This document shows, piece by piece, positions 24,363-34,560 of a stretch of DNA of 64,000 bases. Source of the stretch: Chimonanthus salicifolius. Its lineage: Eukaryota; Streptophyta; Magnoliopsida; Laurales; Calycanthaceae. The stretch spans positions 38,308,739-38,372,738 of the forward strand of contig CM023541.1 of NCBI GenBank assembly GCA_013350335.1, in the 5' to 3' direction. The translations under genes and the position numbers were made by a program. Under the pieces are notes generated by a model. That model was not told the origin of the DNA and did no database searches. It saw nothing but the letters and a program-made list of their open reading frames with translations. Within the stretch, counting starts at the first letter, position 1. Each line of letters starts with the position of its first letter.

Positions 24363-24780
24363 CTCCCTCTGTCCCAAAATACTTGTACTATATGTATTTT
24401 GGAATTGTTTCAAATTACTTATCTTATTATTTTACTTTCACATTAAATTAAAGTTTTAACCTTTTTGATAAGCTCCAAATCACTTTCCAACATGATGTGA
24501 AGACGATATTTTTTTATAAGGTTTGACTTGCCAATATGTGGCATTCTGTAATTATTTCCACCTTCGACTTTCATGTCTGGAATCATGCATTATTTTATAG
24601 TTAGGAAAATATTATTGAGCAGTAACTACACAACAAGATACCGTCCAGACCTCTTTTTTTATCAGATTTGTATTGAAACAAAGAATCTTTTAATAGATTT
24701 TTGGCGCGCTACACGCGAAAATGATTTTAAGAAATAATTTTTTTTAAAAATAAGACAAGTATTTTGGGACTTAAGGAGTG
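24363..24780. mobile_element. Stowaway-like MITE upstream of GP210
   Basis: The left end CTCCCTCTGTCCCAAAATAC and the complement of the right end, CACTCCTTAAGTCCCAAAATAC, are terminal inverted repeats typical of Stowaway/Tc1-mariner MITEs. TA dinucleotides flank both sides (24361-24362 and 24781-24782). Length 418 bp, AT-rich, no transposase. Its right end is 331 bp from the GP210 start codon, so it lies at the border of the proximal promoter. Confidence 0.88.
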
Positions 24781-24782
24781 TA

Positions 24783-25111
24783 ATACAAATCGGTCTGAGT
24801 TCTATTAAGAATAGACTTAAATTCACAACATTAAAATTACAACAATTAATGGTTTCCAACGGTACTACAGGTTCTCGTTGTTGGGTCTTAGTCTTTCCTT
24901 ATGCTAATTGGGGTTGGGCTTGGGACGTTTAGGCCCGATCATAACCCGACCCATTTCCCTCTCACACATTTTGAAATGGGGAGACAGAATCCGAAATCGG
25001 AAACTCGTCGAAGTGGGGAAAAGCCGGAAATGAGCGTCTTGGCGGGAGTGGTTAGCTGTTGCTAGGGTTTTTGGCCTCTTTGGACAGTGACAGTTCCATC
25101 TTCGGTGAACG
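24783..25111 (+). promoter_or_regulatory. GP210 promoter and 5' leader
   Basis: GC content rises here. TGGGCT at 24915-24920 is a site II element (TGGGCY), with a GGCCC at 24932-24936. TAGGGTTT at 25063-25070 is a telo-box. This pair is common at plant housekeeping and proliferation genes. The transcription start cannot be seen, and no clear TATA box was found. A short upstream ORF lies inside (24976-25065). Confidence 0.6.
24976..25065 (+). other. Upstream ORF in GP210 leader
   Basis: ATG at 24976 opens a 29-codon frame ending at TAG 25063-25065, with a second in-frame ATG at 25030. It ends 46 bases before the GP210 start. Whether it is in the mRNA depends on the transcription start. Confidence 0.45.
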
Positions 25112-25263
25112 ATGTTAGCTTTGCTACTGCTTTTGGCGCAGCTTCCTGAGTGGAGCTCCGCCACAGCAGGTCCACACATAGCCGATCTCAACGTCTTGTT
25201 GCCGCCTCGCATGACCAATCCAGTTGAGTACCGTCTTCAGGGATCAGATGGCTGCTTTTCTTG
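25112..25263 (+). CDS. GP210: GP210 exon 1 (signal peptide)
   Basis: Encodes the N-terminus: a hydrophobic signal peptide MLALLLLLAQLPEWSSATAG, then a GPHIADLNVLLPPRMTNPVE segment characteristic of plant GP210, and the YRLQGSDGCFSW motif. The ATG at 25112 was chosen because the signal peptide follows directly. The exon ends after TTTTCTTG with donor GTACTT and leaves two bases of a Trp codon, which exon 2 completes. Confidence 0.93.
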
Positions 25264-25414
25264 GTACTTCCTCTTCCTTTACCCAGCTCCATGAAAATAT
25301 TCTTTTGCTGTAGCTCCTCAGTTTCTGATGATGGCGCATTGCCCGCTAGGTGTTTGATAGATTGATTTCACTGCCCCACTAAGTATTTTGCTTTCTCAGC
25401 CTTTTGTGGGTATC

Positions 25415-25837
25415 TGCAGTGGGCCTATCGTGTGAAGATGGTTGAATTCGGCCAAAGCCGTGAGTTAGAGAAGAGAGGTGAGAGGGGAGATTGGTGGAAA
25501 TGAGTGGATCGTGCGCAAGGGACTCTTCGAGGGAGTCCAAACTCCTAGTCTTTCATACGAATAGATAATTTCTCACTGATCCACTAGCATGGAAAACAAG
25601 GAATAGATATAAATTCTCGTCCTTTATCTTAGGAGAGATTACAGATTCAAATTTTAAAATAATCAAGCTATCCTAATGAGTCCTATTATCAAAGGAAACC
25701 AAGGAGGAAGAGGCGCACGGGACAACCTCCTCATTTATTGCCTAATTTCTAGCCAACACATGGCTGGCCGAAGATGGATAACCCACTCATCGCATAGCTG
25801 GCCGAAGTGGATAACCCAAGAAATTATGCACGTAACA
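25415..25837 (-). repeat. 3' LTR of the CTP synthase-carrying element
   Basis: 423 bp. Compared by eye with the partner LTR it differs at about 12 positions and one single-base gap (about 97% identity), so the insertion is fairly recent. Confidence 0.92.
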
Positions 25838-26651
25838 TTCTGCCTTGCTCGAATCCGACATCGTCCACGAGGAGGAAATTTGGTAACTTGGCTCGGTGTC
25901 TATGGTTAAACTTCCAAAAGTCGTCTTCATTCCTTGAGTCACTCCTTTGCACCCGGGTCATGGCTTTAACCCTTTGGTTCACTATGCTTCCGGTGTGCAC
26001 CTCTCCAACTACACTCAGTAGTGACATAAGGCTAACATGAATGAGACAGAAATTAAACCAGTGTCCTACAAAATATGATAACTGACGTGATGTGAATGGC
26101 ATTGATTCAATGTCACCTACGGTTCCACCCAATTCTATAACACAAGCATCTGCTAGACCTTCTTTTCCATCAACAGGAATAGTAATTATAGATTCAATCC
26201 GGTCTTCAATGGATTCAGTGATGTGAGGAACCACTTGGATTGATTTTCCAAGATCGTCACCTTTCCTTTATCCGTCATTGATAGACCTATATATCTTTCC
26301 TGTGGTAATGTTGTCTTCTTTAGTCACATCCAAGAAACAACTCATTGCCCCATCAAACTGTGGAAACTCAAGTCGTGCCATGCGAGTGGGAATGACATAG
26401 CCAATGTCTCTTCCCGCTGTTAGAGACCCTCGGGCCGACGACTTTACTGTTGAAGCTTCATCACACTTTTGAGTTTGTCCCATGGAGAGCATCCCCAGGC
26501 GCGAATTCATCACAGTCAATTGGTTCACCATGTTGTCCAATCGTCTGCCTTGATTCTCCATTTCGTCCAAACGTCTGTCTTGATTCTCTATCGCCTCCTT
26601 CAAGAGGTCCATCATATCATCTAACCGAGTGTCGAAAGTAGCTTTGGCCAT
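25824..26651 (-). pseudogene. Chimeric gag-like / CTP synthase frame with one stop
   Basis: Minus-strand frame starting ATG at 26651, 276 codons including a single internal stop (26268-26270). N-terminal third (about 26651-26340): gag-like, with a charged heptad-like stretch (DDMMDLLKEAIENQDRRLDE) and ending in LEFPQFDG, the usual start of Ty3 gag. Middle (about 26335-26001): part of the synthetase domain of CTP synthase, with [43 protein letters not shown] and NFCLIHVSL. The enzyme makes CTP from UTP; the glutaminase part and most of the synthetase domain are missing. Tail (about 60 codons): element-derived, running over the polypurine tract into the LTR. The internal stop replaces the expected Glu of an ERKGD-type motif, so it is probably a late mutation. 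Confidence 0.85.
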
Positions 26652-26676
26652 TGAATGAAACCTGGCTTTGATATCT

Positions 26677-27100
26677 TGCAGTGGGCCTGTCGTGTGAAGA
26701 GGGTTGAATTCGGCCAAAGCCGTGAGTTAGAGAAGAGAGGTGAGAGAGGAGATAGGTGGAAATGAGTGGATCGTGTGCAAGGGACTCTTCGAGGGAGTCC
26801 AACCTCCTAGTCTTTCATACGAATAGATAATTTCTCATTGATCCACTAGCATGGAAAACAAGGAATAGATATAGATTCTCGTCCTTTATCTTAGGAGAGA
26901 TTACAGATTCAAATTTTAAAATAATCAAAGCTATCCTAATGAGTCCTATTATCAAAGGAAACCAAGGAGGAAGAGGCGCACGGGACAACCTCCTCGTTTA
27001 TTGCCTAACTTCTAGCCAACACATGGCTGGCCGAAAATGGATAACTCACTCATCGCATAGCTGGCCGAAGTGGATAACCCAAGAAATTATGCACGTAACA
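26677..27100 (-). repeat. 5' LTR of the CTP synthase-carrying element
   Basis: 424 bp, partner of 25415-25837. The Met-tRNA-like primer site lies immediately to its left (about 26656-26675) on the minus strand. Confidence 0.92.
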
Positions 27101-28399
27101 GTATCCTTTGTTCGACGACTGTGTTTGTATGGGTTTAATCTTCTTTTTCTTTAGCTCCTTAGTTGTTCGTGGTGTAATTGCCACGTGTTGATGACTTACG
27201 TGACTGCTCCAAGAAGGCTTTGTTCTCTCAGTAATTTCTGGGCATTTTATGTTTCTATCATTGTAACTGACTTCATGTAGCGTTGGCAACGTGGGTTTAA
27301 ATTTCTTTTGCTGTAGCTCCTCGTTTGTTAATGTGGCACAAACAATGGGTGTTTGATGGATTTGTTTCACTGCTTAGGAAGGTTTTAACGTTCTCGGTAC
27401 TTTTCAGTGATTCAGGTTGATGTAATGTAGAATTAATAGCATGGGTTTAGTTTCTTTTCCTCTAGCTCCTTGTCTAGTAGCTGGCGCTATGTGGTGTTTG
27501 GGAGGTCGATTTTAATGCTTGAAGAAGGATTTTGCTGCAGCAATTTTGTCTGCATCCTCTGTTTGAGCTATTGTGTCTGGTATCATGTAGCATCATTCGC
27601 TTGGGTTTGGTTATTCTTTGGTTATAGCTACTTGTTTGGTGGTGTTATCGCCAGGTGTTTGATGGATTGATTTCACTACCGTAGAAGGACCTCCTTCTCT
27701 CAGTAATTTGTGTGCATCCCTGTTTCAGTTACTGTAACTGATACCATGTAGCACTGGTAGCTTGGGTTTAGCTTTCTTTTGGTGTTGGTTCTCCTTTGTT
27801 GAATTGTTAGTGATGTCTGCTTGGTGTTTGATGGATTGACTTCATCACCCCCAGGAAGGATTATACTTTCTAAGCAATTTGTGGGCATCCTCTGTTTCAG
27901 CTACTTTAAATTTGTAACCTATACACTATTCTTTAGTAGTAGCAGTGTGTCATTCTGCTTCGTCCAGAAATGCCAGCCAGTTGCTGTCATTCATGGCAAT
28001 TAAATTGCTGAGAGGTGTAGGACTTGGGTATGTTTGTATCAATCAAAAGTAGGTGTTTTACCAGTTGCATTAGCTTTCTTATGTGCTTTGGAGGAGAAGG
28101 TGGGGCTCACAGCTGATTTTTTTTTTGCCTCTTGCAAGCAAATCTAATGTCTCCTTCAATGGCAGGCAGTACCACCTTTGCCATATGGAGAATCACCTTG
28201 ATAGTGAATCACTTCCTTTTTGGAGTTACCAAGTGATTTGCCTGGAAAGTTGTTCTTGAGCCAAACATAGCCTTTTCAAGTGTTCTTATTATTTTTTATG
28301 GTAACACTGTCCTCTGAGCGATGGGATTTTTCTATTACTATTTTGTTTCATTTATCTTTCAAAAAGTAATATTTTGTTTCAATTATTAATGATGCTTCA

Positions 28400-28540
28400 C
28401 ACATGACTTGGGTCTATCTTATGAAACACAAAGATGATGTTTTTTCTATTTTCCAAATGTTTCATAAATGGGTCCACAATTATTGTCATCAAAATATAAA
28501 GATTCTTCACAGTGAAAATGGTGGGGAGTATGTGTATTGA
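28400..28540 (+). pseudogene. Ty1/copia integrase scrap in intron 1
   Basis: One frame reads MTWVYLMKHKDDVFSIFQMF, then a stretch ending ILHSENGGEYVY before a stop. This is the copia integrase core segment around the second catalytic Asp (here S-E-N-G-G-E-Y instead of the usual S/T-D-N-G-G-E-Y). No other copia domains adjoin it, so it is a fragment. Confidence 0.7.
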
Positions 28541-28811
28541 CCTTTTTTATTGTATCGTCAGGAGAAATGGAATTGAATCTCAGTCCATCACTTGTGATTC
28601 TCTTTTGTGTTACTAGTGAATGACATACTCTTGCTTGAATCCATGGATCTTTCTCGAGTCTTGCTTGATTTGCATGATCTTCTATGGGAATGCATTTGCC
28701 TCTTTCAATTTTAGGATGGATTTTATCACATGGATATGTTGCTTTGTGCTTTTTCACATTTATTTATTTATTAATTAATGAATAACAAAATGCTATTTAC
28801 ATTACTGTCAG

Positions 28812-29077
28812 GTCATGGGACCATCATGATATTCTCTCTGTTCAGCCCGAGTATAATGGCACTAGTCGTTGTTCAACAAGTGCTCGTTTAATATCAATTG
28901 CTCCTTATAGTGGTCGAAAGGAAACATCTGTTTATGCTGCTGACCTTCTCAGTGGGACTGTGATTCGTTGTGAAGTTTTCATTGATAAGATCTTCAGGAT
29001 CCAAATATTTCATCATTCTGTTAAGCTTGACCTCCATGGGCTCACCACACTTCATGTTCGTGCCTTTGATGAAGAAG
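28812..29077 (+). CDS. GP210: GP210 exon 2
   Basis: Completes the Trp codon from exon 1 and reads WDHHDILSVQPEYNGTSRCS, then STSARLISIAPYSGRKETSV and VRAFDEE: the conserved N-terminal luminal segment of plant GP210. Acceptor ACTGTCAG, donor GTAATT. One base of the last codon is carried to exon 3. Confidence 0.93.
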
Positions 29078-29737
29078 GTAATTGAGGAATTTTTCTTCTA
29101 CAGATTCAATGGTGAGGTGTTACTCTTCAAAACGAAAAAAAAATTGATGTGGAATACATCAATGCTTTATTTTTTTGCTTTTCTTTAAGGTGTAGTTTGA
29201 TTTGTATTTAACTAGAACCTTTAATGGGAATATAGATTTCTGGTTTTTCCTTTTTCCTTTGAATTGGGATAGATTTCTGTTTGTTCATGGGATAATTCAT
29301 TGCGTTAGTGAGGTGTATGTGCGTAATTTCATTTGATTGTTCCCTTTTTTTTTTTTTTTGTGATTTTAGCTAATTCGTCTAATCTACATAGTTTACTAGT
29401 GTGACTTGCTTATATGGAATTCGTCAAAACCTTTATAGTATGTTGACAACTCGTGTGACATGTGGATCACAAATTAATCATATAATCCACCTATATGAGT
29501 CCCGATTCTAAGTCCATTCCTATAGGGATCAGTCCATGGTCACCCTAAGTCTATTGGGGTCCTTTTACCTACCTTGGTTGGTCTTTCAGTTGATTCACCA
29601 TATCCCGTTGCTGCTTTGCCATCCAGGTCTTCTCACCTTCTGGTCTTCATACTTCCAAAGGCACACATGACACACAACATAGACTTTTTGGACTGAAATT
29701 GACAACCGGGAACACAAGTTCAACAGTGGCTCTAACA

Positions 29738-29755
29738 ATCTCCCCCTTTGTCAAT
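29738..29755 (-). promoter_or_regulatory. Polypurine tract and LTR edge of the decayed element
   Basis: The complement reads GACAAAGGGGGAGAT and then TGTTAGAGCCACTG, a classical purine run placed directly before an LTR start. Confidence 0.6.
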
Positions 29756-30830
29756 TTCGTGACAAAACCCATACCCTGACAAAAGACTAGCAACTTACAC
29801 TCTCAAAGAGTATATAATACAACCCATTTACAAATACAAGAGACAACTTGACATTACAACCCGATCAACACAATGTGTGCCTCTTGACTTCTTTGAGATG
29901 CCCAATCTCTCGCACATTTGCTTCACATATCACACGACTGCACAACACATCTCAAACACAAGGCATATCTTGGGTGGAGCACAACTCTCCACCTAACTGT
30001 TAGAAGTAAATAATATATATGTAAATCATAGCATATGCATATAAAAATCACGCATATAAAAATCAGAAAAATCAACAATGTCTGTCAGCTCATCACATAG
30101 TGCTGACCATTTTAATCTCACTGTTTCCCTTAACATGTAGAGATTCTCCTTACATTTTCTCAGTTTTCTCCCCGTGACAATGTCACCATAACTGAGAAAA
30201 TCACAAAACATTTTCATCATTTACACGCACATTTGGAGAACTCTTTTGTCAACTTTCCCACTTTTCACAACTTTCTCTTCCCCTTTTTGTCATGCAAATT
30301 GACAAAGATATACCAATAACGCTTTGGGGAGTAGGAAACCAAGGGAGAAATAGATGGAGGTTCACCAATCTCATATACAAATTCAACTGTATACCATTCT
30401 AATACATCTCATCTCACACACCTGAGGTATTAGAGCACACACTTTGATGAATACATTCAACGACACTCTTGGTCTCAATGCACAAGTTATTGGGGGCTAT
30501 CTGACAGGCCATCCCTGAGCCAAGAGAACCACAAAATCATAGCATAATTGTTTTGTTCATCATGCTCCGGTTCGGTGTTCCGAGTCCAGGGATTCGGAGC
30601 TCCGACCCGAAGGCCAATTTCTTTATATGCAAATTTTAAAACTTCACATGACATTAAGCACACATGCATATACATGTATATATATTCATTCCACCACATA
30701 AATATCGCATTGTAAAGCACATGGAATGTAATAAAACACACCATAAATCCATATAAACCATCAAACCAAAATATGCATCGAGGTTTATACTCCCCATGGT
30801 TTGACATTATTGCATTAGAGCTCATCAAAC

Positions 30831-31884
30831 TCAAAAAGTTTCGATTGAGGAACTGTCTCTATCTTCCAAGCTCGAGAGGGATATAGGAGAGGCATCTCTA
30901 TACTTCTCATCACTTATGTGATCAAGTATCTTTTTCAGCATTTTGTTCATCTTTGACTGCTGTCTAAGAAGCTCTGCGAACTGACGCTTTGTAATGGGAT
31001 GATCGTTTTCTGAGGATGAGCATTCTTCTTCTTCATCCCCCCTCCCTGATGTGGTCAAAACTTCAGTTTCATCCATTTGGAATAAAATGGTACACTCCTT
31101 TGAGGTCTTTCTACTGCTGGCTGTGAAACACACAACCCTATAGCCAATTCAGACATAATGTACCCATAAGGAGCATCAATTCGATCAGGGTTTGCAACAT
31201 ATTCAATGATTTTTGAGCACATGACTGAAGGTAGACAAATTTTCTCACCATTGGCAACCTGATATAGTAGGCGGACTGTTCCCAAGCTCGGTCTTGCTTC
31301 CTCTTCTCGGGTATACGTTGGAGGTGAAGATTTGATGCAGGAGACGAAATGCTGGACGTAGTTTACCAAGAGATAGTGAGCTCTTCTTCCACTTCTCATG
31401 GCATCTACACAAATAGATAGTACACTTACCCTTCTCAAGATCAGGAAGGCTTGTAGTAAGGGCTTTAACACCATCAGGAACAAAGGGAACTTTGACCATT
31501 TGGGAAATGGTGCTAGGGGATATTATAACGAACTCATCAGGTTCAAACTTCACTGAGAATGATAGATCTTTCCAGTTAATTTCAGTGATTGATTGATACA
31601 TGCCTTTTACCAAGGAAGGATAGACATCTCCTCCCAGTCTAGATTCCTTCCCATTCAATCTTGCTTAGAAATTCAACGGCATTTTTGTATACAGGATTTT
31701 CAGATGCGTTGCATCTTCTTTCCACTGTAAATCCTTTGCTTTCCCGTTGAAGAGCATTTTCAGAGGGTTTTGAGAAGAATCTGTCGTTTGGAATCTTTCA
31801 ATGAGGGGTTGACCACGAGCGAGCACTGGATTTTGACAAGGCTTCACCTTTAGATTTCTTTGACATAGCTTTAAATTTCGTCAT
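30831..31884 (-). pseudogene. Plant-transposon ORF (PF20167-like), broken
   Basis: Starts MTKFKAMSKKSKGEALSKSS (31884). Later pieces include YPSLVKGMYQSITEINWKDL, a VSFIKSSPPTYT-like stretch, LSICVDAMRSGRRAHYLLVN and YVANPDRIDAPYGYIMSELA. It ends in an acidic coiled-coil-like segment (KRQFAELLRQQSKMNKMLKK) and a Ser-rich tail. The reading moves between frames near 31660, 31440 and 31090 and has at least one stop, so it is dead. The layout (basic start, conserved middle, low-complexity end) mirrors the ORF at 22-1607. Family assigned from memory. Confidence 0.6.
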
Positions 31885-33387
31885 GATTCAGGTATGAAGA
31901 ATCACTATGGCAGGGGGGGTTTCAAGAAGATGAAAAACCCAAAAGTTCTCAAAGTACTCCCTTTAAATCCTTGAGAAATCGCAATCCACAAAGTAATAAT
32001 ACTACAAACGATAGAGGGGATCAAGAGAATCAATCTTACCGGGTTCACTTTCCAAAACGTCTCCAAATCGAACAAGGAAGGTCTGATAGAAACAGAGTGT
32101 CGCGACTATTCAAAGAACTTAATGAATAGAGGAACGGGACGGTCGCGCGGGAAGAAACAAAAACCCTAGTGTTCGCGATCAACGTCAATTCAGAGGTCCG
32201 AATCATAGTTTTCGGAGGTCTGAATGATTCAGAGTTTTGAAGACAAAACTTGGAGGTCTGACCTGATGGCAACAAACGCAGTCAATTTTTCGATTTTTTT
32301 TTCACACTTCATCTTTCCAATCCTAACCTAATTTGTTCAGCTAGATCAGTCCAAAATATTTTCAATGGCACAAATTATTGTAAGACACCCTAATCATTTC
32401 AACGTTTTGGAACCCATCTCAAATTTTGATCGGGTGGATTCTTTGCATTCCAATATTTGGGCTTATGATAATAACCATTGTATGCAACTGGCCCATGTCC
32501 ACTAAATTTGTACAGAACACTCATTTAACATTTGCCAATTTATATTGTGAGTGTTCATTCTAGTATATCCCTATAAGATGTACCATTGGAGAGATAATGT
32601 GCGTGTGTAAAGACTGCGAAATAACGGCCTCCACAAGCACAAACAGCCAAAAACTCTAAGTGGGATGGAAAATAGAGCCAAAAGCGACATTGTAACGCCC
32701 CGCCCTTTTTCACTCGCCGAAAATCAGAGTCTATTTTTTTTTTTTAAATAAATACAGAGTGGGAGAGAGCGGGGCGCCACGATGCGAGTTAAGTCCGAGT
32801 TTCCAAAGCCCGACCCTTAACTGGCCACCAATACGTGTGCGTGGACAAGTCCACTAAAATATTTCACACGCATTAAAGTTATACTTGCGGAATAAACACA
32901 TTGCGGAATTATCATATGAATAGAATTACTATCCCTATCCATTAATTAGCAAAGAAGTCAATTACCAATAAATTAATTGAATCTAATATCCAAATGTAAC
33001 ATCAAACCATAGCAAAATAATATCTAAGTTATTACAGTCCCAAAATGCAATTATCTCAAAATACATTGTCCAAAATAAAACTTAAATAAAGTAATGATAA
33101 ACTATCCAAGCTCCTAAGCTTGGCTTCTTTCACGTCCATCGCCCGTTCCGTTCCTTGTTCCATCATCTAAAGGTAGAAGTAGGGCGTTAGTCAACGCGTC
33201 CAGTAGGAGTTCCAAGTAGGGTCATACATGGGATTAGTATAAAATCAATATAGAATAACATATCGTACTTATAAAACCCTTTGTAGTATTAAAACAGTGC
33301 ATGATACTCATATCAAATCTTGCCAATGTAATGCCATGTCATGGATCATAAGCCAATGATCTCCCACCCACTTCCTTTTTAAACATC

Positions 33388-33632
33388 ATGCATTTCTCTC
33401 CACGTGTGTTAATCGGTCCCAACAAATGGAGTCTGGACTCCTTTTACATTTCAAACATCATACATCTCTCCCCACGTATGTTAATCGGTCCCACCGAATG
33501 GAGCGTGGACTCCTCTTACATTTCAAACATCATACATCTCTCCACGTATGTGAATCGGAATCAGTATGGATTCCTCCCACGTTTGTTTATCGGATACACC
33601 GAATGGAGCGTGGGCTCCTCTCATATGTTCCC
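33388..33632. repeat. Tandem units of about 80 bp in LTR
   Basis: Three to four diverged copies with CATYTCTCCNCACGT, TTAATCGGTCCCAC, GAATGGAGCGTGGACTCCTC and TTTCAAACATCATACAT. Located 0.7-0.95 kb from the LTR's 3' tip. Confidence 0.85.
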
Positions 33633-34249
33633 TCCCATGCCATGTATGAGATGCTGAGTGCAAAGATGTCATTCCTTTTCAAATTACATTGTGCCATCAA
33701 AACAACTCATACACATATATATTTCATAATTCAAAGTAATCATCATGTTGGAAAAATATAAAACCATATAAGATCCACATGTTATTTCAATAAGGTAGGA
33801 ATTCTACCCAAGTCTGATTTACTGTCCTTTTCTTGTTTCGCACGAACAATCGCTAACCGTCACGTGAAAGCGTATCACGCCTCTTTACCCTATTAATCAT
33901 ACACATATATCAATTTAAAAATCAACTTTTCATTTCAGTCGCATTTACGCATCATAATCCTTAAACCGGTTAAGACCCTCAATGGGGTTTCGGCATACGA
34001 TGTGGCTGAAACTTGTTCATGTCCACCAAGACCCATCAATGGGGTTCGGCCATACAACATGGCCGAACCTCACTCTTTGATGTTTGACCCTCTTTTTAAT
34101 CCTTGTTTTATTTTAAACAATGCGGTCAACCATCATTCCTTTCTTTTTATTTCTTAATCTGATAATCCATAGTTAATCAATTATCTTTTAAATCTTCATG
34201 GACTCTAAAATCATTCATGGACTCATAAAATCATTCATGGGGTTCCCGT

Positions 34250-34560
34250 CCGCTACCCATCCTGCGGATGATAAAAATCCGTCCGCGGATGGTAAAAACC
34301 TGTCCGCGTACGGCAGAAACCCATCCTACAGACATACAATCCGTCCGCAGGCAACATACCATTCCTGTCTTATTACCCGTCCACGGACGGTAGAAACCCG
34401 TCCGCGGACAGTGATACCCGTCCAGCAGACATACAACCCGTCTGCAGACAACATACCATTCCTGTCTATTACCTGTCCGCGGACGGTAGAAACCCGTCCC
34501 GCGGACGATAGAAACCCGTCCGCGGACGGTGATACCCGTCCAGCAGACGGTGCACACCCG
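34250..34560. repeat. Array of CCGTCCGCGGACGG palindromes in LTR
   Basis: About a dozen copies of CCGTCCGCGGACGG or diverged forms, spaced 15-40 bp apart by GTAGAAACC, GTGATACC and ACATACAA-type spacers. Clear copies lie near 34478-34490 and 34518-34532. Position is 1.56-1.87 kb from the LTR 3' tip, the same zone as the different palindrome array in the LTR at 5688-9131. Confidence 0.9.

Larger units (their letters stand above)
25415..27100 (-). mobile_element. Short non-autonomous LTR retrotransposon with CTP synthase capture
   Basis: A 1,686 bp element with two LTRs (25415-25837 and 26677-27100) and a perfect 5 bp target duplication GTATC (25410-25414 and 27101-27105). On the minus strand the LTR runs TGTTACGTGC to CCACTGCA. 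Just inside the 5' (right) LTR is ATATCAAAGCCAGGTTTC, close to the initiator Met-tRNA primer site. Next to the left LTR is a purine-rich GAGCAAGGCAGAA. The 839 bp inside carries no RT, integrase or RNase H, so it must have moved with enzymes from another element. It holds a gag-like/CTP synthase chimeric frame. The insertion splits the first copy of an intronic tandem array, which gives the empty site. Confidence 0.92.
25290..27935 (+). repeat. Degenerate intronic tandem array, about 160 bp units
   Basis: Six diverged copies start near 25295, 27130, 27285, 27440, 27600 and 27765. Shared blocks in order: TGGGTTTAGYTTYTTTTGCT, TAGCTCCT, GGTGTTTGATGGATTGATTT, a GGAAGGATTTT-like block, CTCAGYAATTTGTGGGCATC and CTCTGTTTCAG. 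The first copy is split by the LTR element: its halves rejoin as GTGGGTATC and CTTTGTTC, which match GTGGGCATCCTCTGTTTC of the other copies. Repeats are shared-origin intron sequence with no coding frame. Confidence 0.85.
25264..28811 (+). other. GP210 intron 1 (3.5 kb)
   Basis: Donor GTACTT, acceptor ACTGTCAG. It holds a degenerate tandem array (about 25290-27935), the LTR element 25415-27100 with a captured CTP synthase piece, and a copia integrase scrap (28400-28540). Confidence 0.88.
29440..32690 (-). mobile_element. Decayed LTR-type element carrying a plant-transposon ORF
   Basis: On the minus strand: leader (about 32690-31885), ORF (31884-30831), a 3' untranslated part of about 1.1 kb, then a polypurine tract AAAGGGGGAGAT followed by TGTTAGAGCC at 29737, the expected start of a 3' LTR. 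The left LTR limit and the 5' LTR were not identified; the right side meets the Tekay-like LTR at 32691. No RT or integrase was seen, so it is non-autonomous or a fragment. Short TTCGG.../CCGAA palindromic pieces occur at 30570-30610 and 32190-32260. Confidence 0.55.

Noticed and set aside
24361..24860. Possible small gene upstream of GP210 on the minus strand (24662-24859)
   Set aside because: It overlaps the Stowaway-like MITE and has no recognisable motif.
25824..26717. A functional CTP synthase gene in GP210 intron 1
   Set aside because: Only about 110 codons of the enzyme remain, fused to element sequence between LTRs and with a stop codon.
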